A stretch of 64,000 bases of DNA from Nitrosomonas sp. (lineage in GTDB: Bacteria > Pseudomonadota > Gammaproteobacteria > Burkholderiales > Nitrosomonadaceae): contig JADJBK010000006.1 in NCBI GenBank assembly GCA_016703745.1, forward strand, positions 682,001 to 746,000, read 5' to 3'. How positions within the stretch are numbered: position 1 is the first letter of the stretch; every line of letters starts with the position of its first letter. Of the stretch, positions 63,195 to 64,000 are shown piece by piece. Under the pieces are notes generated by a model. It had not been told where the DNA came from, did no database searches, and saw nothing but the letters and a program-made list of their open reading frames with translations. Position numbers and translations under genes: made by a program.

Positions 63195-64000
63195 TTAGCG
63201 ATTGTGTCGCAGTGCATCGACAATCTGCATATGTGATGCTTTCCATGCGGGGTAAACACTCGCCACAAGCGTAGTGAAAATGGCGAGCAGCAGCGCTTCC
63301 CCCGCCATCGGCAGCGTCATTAAAATCTCACCCGTATAGCCGCGCGCCATGCCGGGTGGCGGGGGCATGGGAATGCCGATGGATGAGATAATCTGTGCCA
63401 GAATCATTCCGACGAACAGTCCAATCAGCCCCCCGATTACGCCAATCAACGCGCCCTCGATCAGGAATTGGCGCAAAATATCGGCTTTTTTTATACCCAG
63501 CGCCATCGCAGTACCAATCTCGCCAGTGCGCTCCATTACGCTGCGGCTCATGGTGTTAGAAATAGAGAGCAAAATGATAAGCGCGATGATTATCTTGATA
63601 CCCTGCACCTGTCTGGTAAACAGCACGATGGTTTTATTATAAAAATCCGCAAGCTCATACCAGGGTATGATTTCAAACTGATCCGCCGGTAGTATAGCTC
63701 TCAGTTTTGACAAAACAGTATCGGTCTGGTCGGTATTATTCAGCAGCACGATCCAGCGGTGCACACCCTGCGTGCGCAATAGCTCGCGCGCGGTATCGAT
63801 CGGCAGACGCAGCGCATTATCATCATATGATTTAGTTACCGTCGTAAACAATCCACCCACCGTTGCCTCTACCGCGTTGATCCCTCCCGTAGCGGTGTTG
63901 ACCAATAACACTATAGTGTTGCCCACTTTCACCCCCAGGTTGCGCGCCAACCCCTCACCGATGATAATCTGATTGGGTTTGTCAGCAGATAAATGCCCAC
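63195..64000 (-). CDS. FtsX/MacB-type ABC permease, 5' end outside window
   Basis: The last 267 residues of a second permease, cut by the window edge (the frame is open to base 64000). It resembles its neighbour in IIIGEGLARNLGVKVG, the periplasmic FEIIPWYELADFYNKTI, and the FtsX core MERTGEIGTAMALGIKKADIL with ISSIGIPMPPPPG. The two are probably ancient tandem duplicates forming a heterodimer like LolC/LolE. Confidence 0.88.
   Translation of the reverse strand, partial: GHLSADKPNQIIIGEGLARNLGVKVGNTIVLLVNTATGGINAVEATVGGLFTTVTKSYDDNALRLPIDTARELLRTQGVHRWIVLLNNTDQTDTVLSKLRAILPADQFEIIPWYELADFYNKTIVLFTRQVQGIKIIIALIILLSISNTMSRSVMERTGEIGTAMALGIKKADILRQFLIEGALIGVIGGLIGLFVGMILAQIISSIGIPMPPPPGMARGYTGEILMTLPMAGEALLLAIFTTLVASVYPAWKASHMQIVDALRHNR

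Overview
The window looks like chromosome from a betaproteobacterium close to Nitrosomonas. This is an inference from gene content and order: the dacA-dat-ybeD-lipB-lipA block, recA-recX-alaS, a PPi-dependent phosphofructokinase beside a proton-pumping pyrophosphatase, an unusually large iron-uptake repertoire, and a heavy load of insertion sequences. No rRNA or taxon-specific marker gene is present to prove it.

Layout. Bases 1-9.2 kb are housekeeping genes, mostly on the minus strand: engB, coaX, birA, dapE, a frameshifted Mla-type ATPase, lipA, lipB, ybeD, an aminotransferase and a D,D-carboxypeptidase. Bases 9.2-33.1 kb form an iron island with Fur-box-like sites. It starts with an intact TonB-dependent receptor, a secreted protein built from two tandem copies of an unknown domain, and a two-domain ceruloplasmin-like multicopper oxidase. 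After a relic of a second oxidase and hemP comes a long operon: DUF4198 protein, PepSY membrane protein, second hemP-like gene, TonB receptor, ABC ATPase, two ABC-2 permeases, tonB. Five insertion sequences have cut that operon (three IS5-family copies, one IS21, one IS66). For each one, removing the element plus one copy of the target duplication restores the reading frame exactly. tonB is itself frameshifted and truncated.

Bases 33.1-40.7 kb are accessory: an RTX-repeat protein, a LicD-cytidylyltransferase fusion, tRNA-Arg and tRNA-Phe, a copper-flavoured outer-membrane cluster (DUF3570-type barrel, DUF4266 lipoprotein, TlpA thioredoxin, small periplasmic protein) and an IS200-type element. 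Bases 41.1-54.3 kb are core again: alaS, recX, recA, adk (apparently with an ATT start codon), pfp, hppA, class I aldolase, an Nramp-like carrier and htpG.

Bases 54.4-64 kb hold the most unusual locus. A Mur-ligase domain is fused to a peptidyl-tRNA-hydrolase domain. It sits with three ATP-grasp enzymes, a FemAB/GNAT-like acyltransferase and a polysaccharide deacetylase, followed by two FtsX/MacB-type ABC permeases, the last running off the window. The gene set suggests synthesis, and possibly export, of an amide-linked peptide or peptide-sugar product; that role is inferred. No CRISPR array or rRNA was seen.
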